Of a stretch of DNA of 64,000 nucleotides, positions 25,820 through 35,573 are shown in pieces. Below the pieces are notes generated by a model. The model ran no database searches and had not been told where the DNA came from. It was given only the letters and a program-made list of their open reading frames with translations. How positions within the stretch are numbered: position 1 is the first letter of the stretch; each line of letters starts with the position of its first letter. Position numbers and translations under genes: made by a program. The stretch is from Algoriphagus aquaeductus (GTDB lineage: Bacteria > Bacteroidota > Bacteroidia > Cytophagales > Cyclobacteriaceae), in assembly GCF_003253485.1 (NCBI RefSeq), contig NZ_QKTX01000018.1, forward strand, positions 30,279 to 94,278. The letters are read 5' to 3'.

Positions 25820-26731
25820 ATGACTGAGTCTGTGTACCATATCCCAGTGATGCTTGCCCAATGCACTGAAGGCTTGGCTATTAATCCCAACGGGATTTAT
25901 GTCGATGTCACTTTTGGGGGAGGAGGTCATTCAAGGGAAATTTTAAAACACCTGGATAGCGGGCATTTGTATGCCTTTGATCAGGACAAGGACGCGGTAG
26001 CCAATGCTCCCGAGGATGGTCGATTTACCTTGATTCAGGCCAATTTCAGAGATATCAAGCGGTACCTCCGATTGTATGGAGTCAAGCAGGTAGACGGGAT
26101 ATTGGCTGATTTGGGGATTTCTTCTCATCAGATCGACGAGCCGAGTAGAGGGTTTTCGACCCGATTTAGCGGCAGTTTGGATATGAGAATGAATCAGTCA
26201 GCCGAATTATCGGCCAAAGAGGTCTTAAATACTTATGAGGAAGGAAAGCTTCATAAGATTTTGGGAATCTACGGGGAGGTAAAAAATGCCAAAACGCTGG
26301 CTCAGGCAATAGTCGCAGAACGTGCGGCAAAGCCTTTTGATACGACGGAGGGCTTCACGGCATTCTTGAAAAAGTTTGCTCCACGAGGTAAAGAGTTTAA
26401 ATACTTCGCGCAGGTCTTTCAGGCTCTGCGAATAGAAGTAAATGATGAGATGGGCGCATTGGAAGAAATGCTCCTCAGTGCCGTGGACTTGCTCAAGCCC
26501 GAAGGCCGATTGGTGGTGATGAGCTACCATAGCTTGGAGGATCGCTTGGTGAAAAACCTGATCATCAAAGGGAAATTTCAGGGTGAGGTGGAAAAGGATT
26601 TTTACGGAAATCTGATCCGTCCGCTCGAGCCGTTGACCAGAGGCGCAGTGGTAGCGGATGAAGCGGAAGTTGCGACAAATCCGCGGGCTAGAAGTGCCAA
26701 GTTGAGAGTAGCTAAAAGAACAGGAAAATGA
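25820..26731 (+). CDS. rsmH: 16S rRNA (cytosine1402-N4)-methyltransferase
   Basis: This 303-residue SAM-dependent methyltransferase modifies C1402 of 16S rRNA. It shows YHIPVMLAQCTEGLAI at the start, the SAM motif GIYVDVTFGGGGHSREIL, DGILADLGISSHQID, the SLDMRMNQSAELSAKEVLN segment, and VMSYHSLEDRLVKNL near the C terminus. Length and order are standard. It overlaps ftsL by four bases (ATGA), typical of the tight packing of this cluster. Confidence 0.97.
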   Translation: MTESVYHIPVMLAQCTEGLAINPNGIYVDVTFGGGGHSREILKHLDSGHLYAFDQDKDAVANAPEDGRFTLIQANFRDIKRYLRLYGVKQVDGILADLGISSHQIDEPSRGFSTRFSGSLDMRMNQSAELSAKEVLNTYEEGKLHKILGIYGEVKNAKTLAQAIVAERAAKPFDTTEGFTAFLKKFAPRGKEFKYFAQVFQALRIEVNDEMGALEEMLLSAVDLLKPEGRLVVMSYHSLEDRLVKNLIIKGKFQGEVEKDFYGNLIRPLEPLTRGAVVADEAEVATNPRARSAKLRVAKRTGK

Positions 26732-27111
26732 GTCAGAACACCTTTAAGCGGAAACTGAAGGCTGGGAACTCTCCAAAAGGAGGTCCCAAGAAGACCATTT
26801 TTACCTGGATCGAGGAGAAGCTGGATGTCACCGGAATTTTAGGTGAAGGCGTTCCTGTGCAATTGGTCCCGCCTGTTGGATTCCTGGTGTTGCTTGCTTT
26901 GATCTATATCTATAGCAATCACAGGGCGGAAAACATGGTCCGAAAAATTGAAAAAGCCCAACAGGAGGTGGAAGACCTGCGAGCAGATGTCACCACCCTG
27001 GAAGCAGAATATATGCAAAGCAGCATGCAATCCGAAGTGGCTAAGCGTGCCGCCAAGCTAGAAATCTATGAGTTGAATCAGCCGCCTATCAAAATAGAAG
27101 TAAACAAGTGA
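26728..27111 (+). CDS. ftsL: FtsL-like cell division protein
   Basis: This 127-residue bitopic protein has a basic N-terminal cytoplasmic part, one membrane segment (VGFLVLLALIYIYS, about residues 50-65) and a periplasmic heptad-patterned stretch (VRKIEKAQQEVEDLRADVTTLEAEYM) likely to form a coiled coil. It occupies the ftsL slot between rsmH and ftsI. FtsL joins FtsQ and FtsB in the divisome subcomplex that activates FtsW-FtsI. Primary similarity within this family is low, so the assignment rests on topology and position. It overlaps both neighbours by four bases. Confidence 0.85.
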   Translation: MSQNTFKRKLKAGNSPKGGPKKTIFTWIEEKLDVTGILGEGVPVQLVPPVGFLVLLALIYIYSNHRAENMVRKIEKAQQEVEDLRADVTTLEAEYMQSSMQSEVAKRAAKLEIYELNQPPIKIEVNK

Positions 27112-29216
27112 ACATCAAACGCTCCATAGTGCTCCGAGTGAGGGTGATTTTCATCCTGGTGGCTGTGGCTGCGTGTGCCATTCCTTACAAAATTGCCGTG
27201 GTGCAACTCCAGGAAGGAGAAAAGTGGAAAGCAAAAGCAGAACAGGTCAACTTCCAATACCGTGAGGTGCCGGCTACCAGAGGCAACATTTACGCAACTG
27301 ATGGAAGCCTGCTCGCTACCAGTTTGCCATTTTATAGAGTAGCGATCGATCCGACTGTCGTCAAAGACCAAAAGTTCAAGTCGGGTATTGATTCCTTGTC
27401 CAGGTTGCTTTCAGGTTTTTATAAAGACAAATCTGCCACTGCATATAAGCGGATGATTCAGGATGCCCGGGGTGATAAAAAACGGTACCTGGTGCTAAAC
27501 AGAAAACAGATAGGCTATCAGGAAATGCAGAAAATGACCCAATGGCCGATTTTCAGAGAGGGCCGAGCCGGAGGCGGAGTCATTTTTGAAAAAGTTGAAA
27601 AACGCTACCGTCCTTTCAATTCGTTAGCCAGCCGTACGGTCGGCTTTTTGAATGAGGACGAATACGGTGCCGGAATCGAATACTCTTTTAATAATTACCT
27701 GAAGGGAAAAGACGGCAAGGCGTTGTTCCAAAGATTGGCCGGTGGAGTTTGGAAGCCTCTCTTTGACGCAGACGACATCAAGCCTGAGAATGGCTATGAT
27801 GTCTTCACCACCTTGGATGTGAATATTCAGGACATTGCTGAGACCGCATTAAGAAGACAACTGACTGATCGGGAGGCTGCTTTTGGCTCTGTAATCGTCA
27901 TGGAAGTGAAGACGGGCCATGTCAAAGCCATGTCCAACCTTCAGCGGAACAAAAGTGGTGTGGGGTACTCTGAAAGCTACAACTATGCCGTAGGGGATAT
28001 TGGAAGTACAGAGCCTGGATCGACATTCAAGCTACTGTCCATGCTTGCTCTTTTGGAAGAAAATAAAGTGAGTCCCAATGAACTCATCGAGACCGGAAAT
28101 GGTGCGCATCGATTTTACAACCAAACCATGTATGATGCCAAAACCGGGGGTTTTGGTACCATCACGGTAAGAGAGGCTTTTGAAAAATCGTCCAACGTAG
28201 CTATTTCCAAATTGGTGGACATGTACTTTGGTTCCAGTCCATCCAAGTTTATGGGGTATATGGACAAAGTCGGATTGGCTGAGCCCATGGATCTTCAGAT
28301 CTCCGGTGAAGGCAAACCTTTTTTCAAAAAGCCTGGAACGAAAAATTGGTATGGGACCTCTCTTCCCTGGATTTCCATTGGGTATGAATCCAAACTGAAT
28401 CCGATCCATACGCTGGCACTATATAATGCAGTGGCTAACAACGGCACGATGATGAAGCCTCTGTTTGTAAAAGCGGTAGGCAAAGGCAATCAATTGGTGG
28501 AAACTTACTCTCCGCAGATCATTCGAAAGCAAATTGCTTCCGAAAAAACCATCAAACAGCTTCAGGAATTACTCCTCGGTGTAGTCGAAAGAGGAACTGC
28601 CAAGAATATCAAAAATGACAACTACCAAATCGCCGGCAAAACAGGTACTGCCCAAAAGATTGTCAATGGAAGATATGTCGAAACGTACTACACCAGCTTT
28701 GCGGGATACTTCCCGGCTGATCGGCCTAAGTACAGTATGATCGTGGTCATCGATAGTCCCAAAGGAATTGCCGCCTACGGAGGAGATGTGTCCGCACCGG
28801 TATTCAAGGAAATAGCCGATCGGATTTATGCCTTGGATATGGAACTCAATCCGGTCGATCAGACTAAAATATTCCAGGCAGAGAATTTACAATCCAAGCT
28901 TCCAAAAGTTGGGGCTGGGAAAGGTGAAGAACTCCAGGGAATATTGGAACACTTAGGCATTCAAGCCAAATCTCCTTCTGCAGAAGACTGGATATCCGCG
29001 GTAGTCTCAGATGATAAGCTAAATCTGAAAATCAATGATACCGAAAAGCCTTTGGTGCCGGATGTGTCTGGGATGCCTTTGCGGGACGCTCTTTTCATTT
29101 TGGAAAACAAAGGACTTAAAGTGAATTACAACGGCAAGGGTCGGGTAATCGAGCAATCAATTTTGCCCGGATCCAAGCTTACCCCCAACTCCACCATTAA
29201 CCTTATACTCGGATAG
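27108..29216 (+). CDS. ftsI: Penicillin-binding protein, septal transpeptidase FtsI, with PASTA domain
   Basis: The product is 702 residues. A single N-terminal membrane anchor (about residues 10-28) is followed by the dimerisation region with PATRGNIYATDG and the transpeptidase domain: serine nucleophile in GSTFKLLS, second motif in KSSNVAIS and third in AGKTGTAQK. The last 60 residues are a PASTA domain (LVPDVSGMPLRDALFILENKGLKV). It cross-links septal peptidoglycan with FtsW. It begins at GTG overlapping the ftsL stop as GTGA; no ATG lies near the anchor. murE starts immediately after its stop. Confidence 0.96.
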   Translation: MNIKRSIVLRVRVIFILVAVAACAIPYKIAVVQLQEGEKWKAKAEQVNFQYREVPATRGNIYATDGSLLATSLPFYRVAIDPTVVKDQKFKSGIDSLSRLLSGFYKDKSATAYKRMIQDARGDKKRYLVLNRKQIGYQEMQKMTQWPIFREGRAGGGVIFEKVEKRYRPFNSLASRTVGFLNEDEYGAGIEYSFNNYLKGKDGKALFQRLAGGVWKPLFDADDIKPENGYDVFTTLDVNIQDIAETALRRQLTDREAAFGSVIVMEVKTGHVKAMSNLQRNKSGVGYSESYNYAVGDIGSTEPGSTFKLLSMLALLEENKVSPNELIETGNGAHRFYNQTMYDAKTGGFGTITVREAFEKSSNVAISKLVDMYFGSSPSKFMGYMDKVGLAEPMDLQISGEGKPFFKKPGTKNWYGTSLPWISIGYESKLNPIHTLALYNAVANNGTMMKPLFVKAVGKGNQLVETYSPQIIRKQIASEKTIKQLQELLLGVVERGTAKNIKNDNYQIAGKTGTAQKIVNGRYVETYYTSFAGYFPADRPKYSMIVVIDSPKGIAAYGGDVSAPVFKEIADRIYALDMELNPVDQTKIFQAENLQSKLPKVGAGKGEELQGILEHLGIQAKSPSAEDWISAVVSDDKLNLKINDTEKPLVPDVSGMPLRDALFILENKGLKVNYNGKGRVIEQSILPGSKLTPNSTINLILG

Positions 29217-30680
29217 ATGAACGTGCTGAAGGACATATTATATAAGGTGTCTCTTACCTCTACCATCGGCGACATGGAGCGTCGGGTGAGTGAAATTGTT
29301 TTTGACAGTAGAAAGGTCAGTGAAAATGCTGCCTTTGTTGCAGTTGCCGGAACTCAGGTGGATGGCCATGAATTCATTCCTGCTGCTTTGGAAAAAGGAG
29401 CAGGTACCATCGTTTGTGAGCGTTTACCTGAGCAAATCAAAGAAGGCATTACCTATGTGCAAGTGGTCAATTCGGCCAAAGCACTTGGGGTAATGGCGTC
29501 CAATTTTTTTGGAAATCCATCCGACAAAATCAAAGTGGTGGCAGTCACCGGTACCAACGGGAAGACTACCACCGTGACCCTTCTTCATCAACTGTTTGTC
29601 CGAATGGGATACAGCACAGGATTGCTTTCTACGGTGGAGAATAAAATCAACGAAGAGGTAATCCCTGCCACTCATACCACACCTGATGCCGTGAGTGTAC
29701 AAGCCCTGCTTCGCAAAATGGTCGATGCCGGCTGCACCCATTGCTTCATGGAGGCAAGTTCACATGCGATTGTGCAAGAGAGAATTGCCGGGCTGAAACT
29801 GGCCGGGGCCGTATTTACCAATATCACACACGATCATCTGGACTATCACGGCACCTTCGATGAATACATCAAAGCCAAGAAAAAACTCTTCGATGATCTC
29901 CCCAAAGATGCGTTTGCCTTAGTCAATGCCGACGATAAGCGGGCTATGGTCATGTTGCAAAACTGCAAAGGCACCCATCAGACTTTTGGCCTGAAATCAG
30001 CCGCTGACTTCAAAGCGAAAATACTTTCCAATACCCTCGAAGGACTGGAGCTGGACATCAATGGTAGATTGACTTGGTTTCGGATGATCGGAGCATTCAA
30101 TGCTTATAATCTTCTGGGAGTTTTGGGAGTGTCCGTTCTTCTGGGAGAAGATGAGGAGGAAGTGCTGCGTGAACTGTCCGGGATCAAAGGAGCCAAAGGA
30201 CGTTTCGATCGCATTGCTATCGGAGGAATCACGGCCATAGTGGACTATGCCCATACTCCGGATGCTTTGGATAATGTACTCAAAACCATCAATGGAGTTC
30301 GCACTGGCAATGAGCAGCTGATTACGGTAGTCGGCTGTGGAGGAAATCGGGATAAAACCAAGCGTCCCACCATGGCTAAGATCGCCGTGACTGAAAGCAC
30401 TAAGGCCATATTCACTTCGGACAATCCCCGCTTTGAGGATCCTATGGAAATCCTTCGTGATATGCAGGCTGGAGTAGGACCCTCTGAAATTCGGAAAACC
30501 CTCACAATTGAGGATCGAAGAGAAGCCATCAAGACGGCCATTATGCTATCCCAAAGAGGGGACATAATTCTCGTGGCCGGTAAGGGCCATGAGGATTACC
30601 AGGAAATCAAGGGAGTGAAGCATCATTTTGATGATGCGGAGGTCGTGACAGAATTATTAACCCAACTGACAGGAAACTGA
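29217..30680 (+). CDS. murE: UDP-MurNAc-L-Ala-D-Glu:meso-diaminopimelate ligase
   Basis: This 487-residue Mur ligase adds the third amino acid to the cytoplasmic peptidoglycan precursor. It shows the ATP loop [17 protein letters not shown] near residue 110, the [11 protein letters not shown] substrate segment, the carbamylated-lysine region, and [12 protein letters not shown]. The signature [11 protein letters not shown] contains DNPR, which marks meso-diaminopimelate rather than lysine specificity. The start codon directly abuts the ftsI stop and mraY follows after one base, so all are on one transcript. Confidence 0.97.
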   Translation: MNVLKDILYKVSLTSTIGDMERRVSEIVFDSRKVSENAAFVAVAGTQVDGHEFIPAALEKGAGTIVCERLPEQIKEGITYVQVVNSAKALGVMASNFFGNPSDKIKVVAVTGTNGKTTTVTLLHQLFVRMGYSTGLLSTVENKINEEVIPATHTTPDAVSVQALLRKMVDAGCTHCFMEASSHAIVQERIAGLKLAGAVFTNITHDHLDYHGTFDEYIKAKKKLFDDLPKDAFALVNADDKRAMVMLQNCKGTHQTFGLKSAADFKAKILSNTLEGLELDINGRLTWFRMIGAFNAYNLLGVLGVSVLLGEDEEEVLRELSGIKGAKGRFDRIAIGGITAIVDYAHTPDALDNVLKTINGVRTGNEQLITVVGCGGNRDKTKRPTMAKIAVTESTKAIFTSDNPRFEDPMEILRDMQAGVGPSEIRKTLTIEDRREAIKTAIMLSQRGDIILVAGKGHEDYQEIKGVKHHFDDAEVVTELLTQLTGN

Positions 30681-30681
30681 T

Positions 30682-31893
30682 ATGCTCTATCCCATTTTTG
30701 ACTACTTAGATCGAGTTTTGGATATTCCGGGCACCGGAGTGTTCCGATACATCTCGTTTCGTGCGGGGATGGCAGCGGTCGTTTCCCTGATCATCACCAT
30801 CACCTTTGGCCATCATATCATCAATTGGATACGCAATCGCCAAATCGGTGAGACGGTCCGAGACTTGGGTTTGGAAGGACAAAACCAGAAAAAAGGTACC
30901 CCGACCATGGGCGGATTGATGATGATCGCAGCGATTCTGATTCCCACCCTTCTTTTCGCCAACCTCAACAATATCTACATCATATTACTGATGGTGACCA
31001 CCGTTTGGTTGGGATTGATCGGGTTTTTGGATGATTACATCAAGGTATTCCGTAAAAATAAGGAAGGGCTAAAGGGCCGTTTTAAGATTGTCGGGCAGAT
31101 TGGGATCGGAATCATTGTGGGCACTACGCTCTATTTTCACGATGACGTCGTCATTCGTGAATTTTCTACTCCGGTTTCTGTGGAAAGCGGTGTGGTGGAG
31201 ACACCTGCTTTTCAGGATGTGAAAGCATTGAAGACTAACATCCCGTTTTTCAAAAACAACGAGCTGAATTATGAAACCCTTTTAGGGTTTTTGGGAGAGT
31301 CCATGACTCCGGTACTCTACATTTTGGTGGTGATTTTTATCATCACCGCCGTATCCAACGGAGCCAATATCACGGATGGTATAGATGGTTTGGCTGCGGG
31401 TACCTCCGCCATCATTGGTTTGACGATTGCCATTTTCGCTTACCTCAGCGGTAACGCCATTTTCTCCCAATACTTAAACATCATGTACATCCCCAACTCC
31501 GGGGAACTCGTGATTTTTGCTTCAGCCTTCATCGGTGCTTGTATCGGATTCTTATGGTATAATGCCTATCCTGCCCAAGTATTTATGGGCGATACCGGAT
31601 CCTTAATGTTGGGTGGGGTGATTGCAGTTTTGGCACTGACGCTTCGAAAGGAGCTTTTGATCCCGGTCATGTGCGGGATTTTTCTGGTCGAAAATCTCAG
31701 TGTTATGATTCAGGTCAGCTATTTCAAGTATACCCGAAAGAAATATGGGGAAGGACGGAGGATATTTCTCATGTCTCCTCTTCATCACCATTATCAAAAG
31801 AAGGGCATCCACGAATCCAAGATCGTAACCCGATTTTGGATTGTTGGAATCCTTCTCGCAGTCATCTCTTTAGCCACACTCAAACTCAGATAA
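30682..31893 (+). CDS. mraY: Phospho-MurNAc-pentapeptide translocase
   Basis: This 403-residue membrane enzyme makes lipid I by moving phospho-MurNAc-pentapeptide onto undecaprenyl phosphate. It shows [12 protein letters not shown], the catalytic aspartates in [44 protein letters not shown] and the [12 protein letters not shown] loop. An extra segment of about 50 residues (near 155-205) lies between membrane helices and makes the protein longer than the roughly 360 residues of E. coli MraY. Such an insertion is usual in Bacteroidota. Confidence 0.97.
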   Translation: MLYPIFDYLDRVLDIPGTGVFRYISFRAGMAAVVSLIITITFGHHIINWIRNRQIGETVRDLGLEGQNQKKGTPTMGGLMMIAAILIPTLLFANLNNIYIILLMVTTVWLGLIGFLDDYIKVFRKNKEGLKGRFKIVGQIGIGIIVGTTLYFHDDVVIREFSTPVSVESGVVETPAFQDVKALKTNIPFFKNNELNYETLLGFLGESMTPVLYILVVIFIITAVSNGANITDGIDGLAAGTSAIIGLTIAIFAYLSGNAIFSQYLNIMYIPNSGELVIFASAFIGACIGFLWYNAYPAQVFMGDTGSLMLGGVIAVLALTLRKELLIPVMCGIFLVENLSVMIQVSYFKYTRKKYGEGRRIFLMSPLHHHYQKKGIHESKIVTRFWIVGILLAVISLATLKLR

Positions 31894-31920
31894 AAAGTTA
31901 ACAGTCACCATTCTAAAACC

Positions 31921-33276
31921 ATGAAACAACTAGCCATCCTAGGTGCAGGAGAAAGCGGATTGGGAGCAGCATTGCTCGCCAAGCGGGAAGGCTATGGGGT
32001 CTGGGTTTCAGATTTGGGAACCATCGCTGCCGAAAGAAAGGAGGCATTGCAAAGAGCCGGGATAGGCTTTGAGGAGGGGATGCATGATGAGAAAAAAATC
32101 CTTTCCTGTGACCTGATTATCAAAAGCCCCGGAATTCCTGACAAGGCCCCGTTGGTGAAAAAAGCCCATGAAGAAGGGGTACCTGTCATAGATGAGCTGG
32201 AGTTTGCAAGTCGATTCAGTAGTGGGAAGGTAATAGCCATCACCGGAACCAACGGAAAAACCACTACCACACTTTTGACCTATCACTTGCTCAAGGAGGC
32301 GGGATTGGATGTGGGACTTGCGGGAAATGTGGGAAAAAGCTGGGCCGGTCAATTGGTTGAAAAGGACCACGCTTGGTGGGTCATTGAGACATCGAGTTTC
32401 CAGATAGATGGCTTTGAGTGCTTCAGGCCTCACATCGCCATGCTGACCAATATCACACCGGATCACTTGGACCGCTATGAGTACCAATTGGACAACTATA
32501 TACTGTCCAAGATGAATCTGTTCAAGATGATGACTTCCAGGGATAAAGCCATTTTCTACAAAGAAGATCCGCTTAGCCAAAAAGGAATTCAGATGAAATC
32601 CTCCAAAGCCTCCGCCTATTGGATATCTCTTCAGGAAAAGCAGGAAAAGGGAGGGTATTTGGATGGCGATTTTCTAAAAATCAAAGCTGCCCACAAATCG
32701 GTAAAAGTTCCTGTCAATGCACTTTCCATTCAGGGCAAGCATAATATTCTCAATGCTCTTTTTGCCGGCACGGCAGCCTTGATGGCCGGATTGACTGAAG
32801 AGCAAATGATCGAGGGTTTCAAAACTTTCAAAAACGCCCCACATCGAATGGAGTTGATCCGCACCCTTGACGGGGTACGGTTTGTCAATGATAGCAAAGG
32901 AACCAATGTCGAGTCCACCTATTATGCATTGGGCAGCTATACCGATCCGATGGTTTGGATCGCCGGCGGAGTGGACAAAGGAAATGATTACAGCGTGCTG
33001 AATGACTTGGTCCGAGATGGCAAAGTGAAGGCTTTGATCTGCTTGGGTACCGATAATGAGAAGCTCAAGAAGGCATTTTCCGGGTTGATTGCTGAGATCA
33101 GAGAAACTCAGGATATCCGAGAGGCGGTGTCTTGGGGACAGGAGTTGGCCACCGAGGGAGAAGTGGTTTTGCTTTCTCCGGCTTGTGCCAGTTTTGATTT
33201 ATTCAGGAATTATGAGGATCGAGGAGAGCAGTTTAGAGCTGCTGTATTGGGATTAAAACAAAAACAAAGCGTATGA
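31921..33276 (+). CDS. murD: UDP-MurNAc-L-alanine:D-glutamate ligase
   Basis: This 451-residue Mur ligase adds D-glutamate to UDP-MurNAc-L-Ala. The N-terminal Rossmann part begins QLAILGAGESGLGAALLAK. The central ATPase has [31 protein letters not shown] and TNITPDHLDRY, and the C-terminal domain has HRMELIRTLDGVRFVNDSKGTN and LLSPACASFDLF. All are typical MurD positions. It starts 27 bases after mraY and overlaps ftsW by four bases. Confidence 0.97.
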   Translation: MKQLAILGAGESGLGAALLAKREGYGVWVSDLGTIAAERKEALQRAGIGFEEGMHDEKKILSCDLIIKSPGIPDKAPLVKKAHEEGVPVIDELEFASRFSSGKVIAITGTNGKTTTTLLTYHLLKEAGLDVGLAGNVGKSWAGQLVEKDHAWWVIETSSFQIDGFECFRPHIAMLTNITPDHLDRYEYQLDNYILSKMNLFKMMTSRDKAIFYKEDPLSQKGIQMKSSKASAYWISLQEKQEKGGYLDGDFLKIKAAHKSVKVPVNALSIQGKHNILNALFAGTAALMAGLTEEQMIEGFKTFKNAPHRMELIRTLDGVRFVNDSKGTNVESTYYALGSYTDPMVWIAGGVDKGNDYSVLNDLVRDGKVKALICLGTDNEKLKKAFSGLIAEIRETQDIREAVSWGQELATEGEVVLLSPACASFDLFRNYEDRGEQFRAAVLGLKQKQSV

Positions 33277-34451
33277 ACAGCCTCAAGGCATGGATAGACG
33301 AGCATTTTAAGGGCGACCCGATTATTTGGGCGATCGTGATCTTACTGTCTTTGTTCAGCATCTTGGTCGTGTATTCAGCTACGGGCACTTTGGCGTATAA
33401 GACTGCCGGAGGCAATACCGAACTTTACCTGTTCCGTCATTCCTTTTTGGTATTCCTGTCCCTGTTTGTGATGTGGCTGGCGCATAAGATGCCTTATCGC
33501 AAGTATGCCCTTTATGCCAGGCTCTTTATGTACCTGTCAATTCCGCTTTTGGCGGTGACTTATATGTTTGGCTCCAATATCAACGAAGCCAACAGATGGT
33601 TGACCATCCCGGTGATCAATCAGGCCTTTCAGCCATCGGATTTGGCAAAGCTTTCTTTGATCGCTGCATTGGCTGCCATGCTTGCAAAGCGTCAAAACAA
33701 CATCAAAGACCTGACGGGCACCTTACTTCCGGTGATCCTTTCGATCGGAGTGATCTGTGCCTTGATCGGAATGGCCAATATGTCCACGGCTATCCTTCTT
33801 TTGATGACCTGTTTGCTGATCATGTTTATCGGCAGAGTCCCGGTCAAGCACTTGGCTTTGGTAGTCATGGTTGGGTTATTGGGATTGTCCGTGGCAGTGC
33901 TCACCGGTCAACGTCGGGAGACTTTCAATTCCAGGATTGAGGCATTTATGGAATCCAAAGACGATGACAGCAAGATTCCATTCCAGGCGGAGCAGTCCTA
34001 CATCGCCATTGCTACAGGTGGAATAACCGGTAAAGGCCCCGGCAACAGCGAGCAACGAAATTCACTTCCCCACCCCTATTCTGATTTTATCTATTCCATC
34101 ATCATCGAAGAATATGGGATGGTGGGAGGAGTGACGGTTCTTTTCCTCTATCTGGCTTTGCTTTATCGGGGAATGAGAATCGTGGCCAATTCCAACAAGG
34201 CCTTCGGAGGTTTGCTTTCCGCGGGTTTGAGTTTTGCACTCGTCATCCAAGCCTTGGTCAATATGGCCGTGGCAGTGGGATTAGGGCCGATTACGGGCCT
34301 TCCATTACCGCTTTTGAGTATGGGAGGAACCTCTTTGATTTTTACTGGAACTGCCCTAGGGATCATCCTAAGTGTGAGCCGTGGAGATCATCAGGATGAG
34401 GCTGTAGCAGCCGAGTCCACTAAAGTAAGTAACCGATTACGAACCGCATAA
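33273..34451 (+). CDS. ftsW: Septal peptidoglycan polymerase FtsW (SEDS family)
   Basis: This 392-residue SEDS protein has about ten membrane segments and polymerises glycan strands at the septum with FtsI. It shows YSATGTLAY after the first helix, GSNINEANRWLTIP, FQPSDLAKLSLI, the long periplasmic loop ending in QAEQSYIAIATGGITGKGPGNS with the catalytic-loop aspartate region further on (HPYSDFIYSIIIEEYG), and LPLPLLSMGGTS. Order and length are normal. Its TAA stop is followed in the same frame by murG, only 12 bases on. Confidence 0.96.
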   Translation: MNSLKAWIDEHFKGDPIIWAIVILLSLFSILVVYSATGTLAYKTAGGNTELYLFRHSFLVFLSLFVMWLAHKMPYRKYALYARLFMYLSIPLLAVTYMFGSNINEANRWLTIPVINQAFQPSDLAKLSLIAALAAMLAKRQNNIKDLTGTLLPVILSIGVICALIGMANMSTAILLLMTCLLIMFIGRVPVKHLALVVMVGLLGLSVAVLTGQRRETFNSRIEAFMESKDDDSKIPFQAEQSYIAIATGGITGKGPGNSEQRNSLPHPYSDFIYSIIIEEYGMVGGVTVLFLYLALLYRGMRIVANSNKAFGGLLSAGLSFALVIQALVNMAVAVGLGPITGLPLPLLSMGGTSLIFTGTALGIILSVSRGDHQDEAVAAESTKVSNRLRTA

Positions 34452-34463
34452 ACCCAAAAAGCC

Positions 34464-35573
34464 ATTAGCGCTCAGTCTACATATCGAATTCTCATCAGCG
34501 GTGGAGGCACCGGGGGGCATATCTATCCCGCGATTGCCATTGCCAATGCCTGGAAGGAAAAATATCCTGACAGTGAGATTCTATTTGTCGGTGCCTTGGG
34601 TAAAATGGAAATGCAAAAAGTGCCCGAAGCAGGCTATCCAATCAAAGGACTCCCTGTAGCTGGACTTCAGCGAAGTCTTTCTCTTGCCAACTTGAGCTTT
34701 CCATTCAAACTCTGGAAAAGCCTGAGAATGGCCGCCCAGATTGTGAAGGAATTTCGCCCGCATGCTGTGGTGGGAGTAGGAGGCTATGCCAGTGGACCGG
34801 TGTTGCGGGCTGCCCAAAGTAAAGGAATCCCAACACTTCTTCAGGAGCAAAATTCCTACGCGGGATTGACCAATAAGCTGCTGGCCAAAAAGGCGAACTC
34901 CATCTGTGTGGCTTATCCCGGGATGGATCAGTTTTTCCCTGCCGGAAAGATCAAGATTACCGGAAATCCTGTCCGAAAAGACATTTTGGACTTGTCAGGA
35001 AAAAAGGAAAAAGGGATCGAACACTTTGGATTGGCTACAGACCGAAAGACCATTTTGGTACTCGGAGGCTCTTTGGGAGCACGTACGCTCAATCAGGCCG
35101 TACTTCAGGACATGCAAAAGCTGGAAGAAGCCGGCTATCAGGTACTGTGGCAAAGCGGCAAATTCTATTTCAAAGAAATGCTTGCCAAACTGGAAGAATC
35201 TGGTCTGAAGCATATCCATCTGAGAGAGTTCATCCGGGAGATGGACCTGGCCTATGCAGTGGCAGATGTAATCGTATCCCGGGCAGGTGCGCTTTCAGTA
35301 TCCGAACTCAGCCTGGTGGGCAAGCCGGTGATATTTATCCCTTCACCCAATGTGGCAGAAGATCACCAAACCAAAAACGCCATGGCTTATGTCAGCCATC
35401 AGGCAGCGATGCTCCTGAGAGATGCTGAGGCGGTAGGACAATTGAAAAATAAAGTAGACGAACTCCTTCAGGACGCAGCTTTGGCCGCAACTCTGGGAGA
35501 AAATATGAAAAAGCTGGCCAAGCCGGATGCGGCAAAAGCCATTGTCAACGAACTCGAATTCTTAGTCAAATGA
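34464..35573 (+). CDS. murG: UDP-GlcNAc:lipid I N-acetylglucosaminyltransferase, apparent ATT start
   Basis: This roughly 369-residue GT28 enzyme turns lipid I into lipid II. The essential N-terminal loop ISGGGTGGHIYPAIAIA is encoded from 34494, upstream of the first TTG (34596) or ATG. Between the ftsW stop (34449-34451) and this loop the frame has no ATG, GTG, TTG or CTG. The only plausible initiator is ATT at 34464, giving a start (x)SAQSTYRILISGGG of normal family length. Further marks are VGVGGYASGP, LGGSLGAR, and SRAGALSVSEL with VAEDHQTKNA. It overlaps murC by four bases. A sequence error is the main alternative to an ATT start. Confidence 0.9.
   Translation: MSAQSTYRILISGGGTGGHIYPAIAIANAWKEKYPDSEILFVGALGKMEMQKVPEAGYPIKGLPVAGLQRSLSLANLSFPFKLWKSLRMAAQIVKEFRPHAVVGVGGYASGPVLRAAQSKGIPTLLQEQNSYAGLTNKLLAKKANSICVAYPGMDQFFPAGKIKITGNPVRKDILDLSGKKEKGIEHFGLATDRKTILVLGGSLGARTLNQAVLQDMQKLEEAGYQVLWQSGKFYFKEMLAKLEESGLKHIHLREFIREMDLAYAVADVIVSRAGALSVSELSLVGKPVIFIPSPNVAEDHQTKNAMAYVSHQAAMLLRDAEAVGQLKNKVDELLQDAALAATLGENMKKLAKPDAAKAIVNELEFLVK

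Noticed and set aside
34596..34610. TTG or ATG at 34596-34604 as murG start
   Set aside because: Starting here would remove the GGGTGGH loop needed for lipid I and UDP-GlcNAc binding.
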